From Succinatimonas sp. UBA7265 (lineage in GTDB: Bacteria; Pseudomonadota; Gammaproteobacteria; Enterobacterales; Succinivibrionaceae), in NCBI GenBank assembly GCA_002473165.1, contig DKSD01000035.1, positions 1-59,261 of the forward strand: 59,261 nucleotides of DNA, read 5' to 3'. Under the pieces are notes generated by a model, which was given only the letters and a program-made list of their open reading frames with translations, was not told the origin of the DNA and searched no databases. Below, piece after piece: positions 59,222 to 59,261 of this stretch; position 1 is the first letter of the stretch; the number at the start of each line of letters is the position of its first letter. The translations under genes and the position numbers were made by a program.

Positions 59222-59261
59222 TTTTCCCTGCTGCGCTGATGGTGACTGTAGGTTATTCACT

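Overview
The window is a stretch of ordinary chromosome from a GC-rich gammaproteobacterium. Several blocks keep the Escherichia coli gene order: aroQ-accB-accC; ribD-ribE-ribH-nusB-thiL; dsbD..fxsA..groES-groEL; mrcA / aroK-aroB-damX-rpe-gph-trpS; rpsO-pnp; serB-radA; and rsd..yjaG..purD-purH..hupA. The separate FeoA-FeoB fusion, the tandem sodium symporters and the compact genome suggest a host-associated or anaerobic lineage such as Aeromonadales/Succinivibrionaceae. That placement is an inference with low confidence. No prophage, insertion sequence, CRISPR array or rRNA was seen.

Layout. 1-3.0 kb: two paralogous lipoproteins with a starch-binding-like domain, then xerD coupled to an aminoglycoside-phosphotransferase-like protein that has lost its catalytic residues. 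3.1-6.4 kb: an EamA exporter converging on aroQ-accB-accC (minus strand). 6.7-11.8 kb: glyA with riboflavin genes, nusB and thiL. 11.8-15.2 kb: an FKBP lipoprotein, a glycosyltransferase and UDP-glucose dehydrogenase. 15.2-20.7 kb: dsbD (minus), fxsA, a second EamA exporter and groESL behind a textbook sigma-32 promoter. 20.9-29.6 kb: mrcA (minus) divergent from aroK-aroB-damX-rpe-gph-trpS, with no dam gene. 29.8-32.3 kb: a FeoAB fusion and a small Cys-rich membrane protein. 32.4-35.2 kb: rpsO (with a leader pseudoknot that fits S15 autoregulation) and pnp. 35.2-39.4 kb: three tandem NSS-family symporters. 39.4-40.0 kb: an intergenic region holding the most unusual object in the window. 40.0-46.9 kb: slt, tRNA-Leu(GAG), prfC, tatD-like, serB, radA. 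46.9-54.4 kb: rsd, mepM-like, yjaG, a TSUP permease, purD, purH, hupA. 54.5-59.2 kb: pgm, a Cof-type HAD phosphatase, an SbmA-like ABC protein and a small membrane protein.

The best candidate for something undescribed lies at about 39.54-39.81 kb. A 36-residue hydrophobic peptide has its own promoter. Its Shine-Dalgarno and its start codon each sit in a perfect 7-bp stem. A near-consensus sigma-70 promoter (TTGAAA, 17-nt spacer, TATAAT) fires from just beyond the stop codon on the opposite strand, so its RNA would cover the whole gene. This is the architecture of a type I toxin-antitoxin locus. The toxin function is inferred, not shown.

Global habits of the sequence: the usual -10 box is TAAAAT, often with an upstream TGN; GATC and CTCAGG/CCTGAG are clearly more frequent than base composition predicts; nearly every operon ends in a strong intrinsic terminator.
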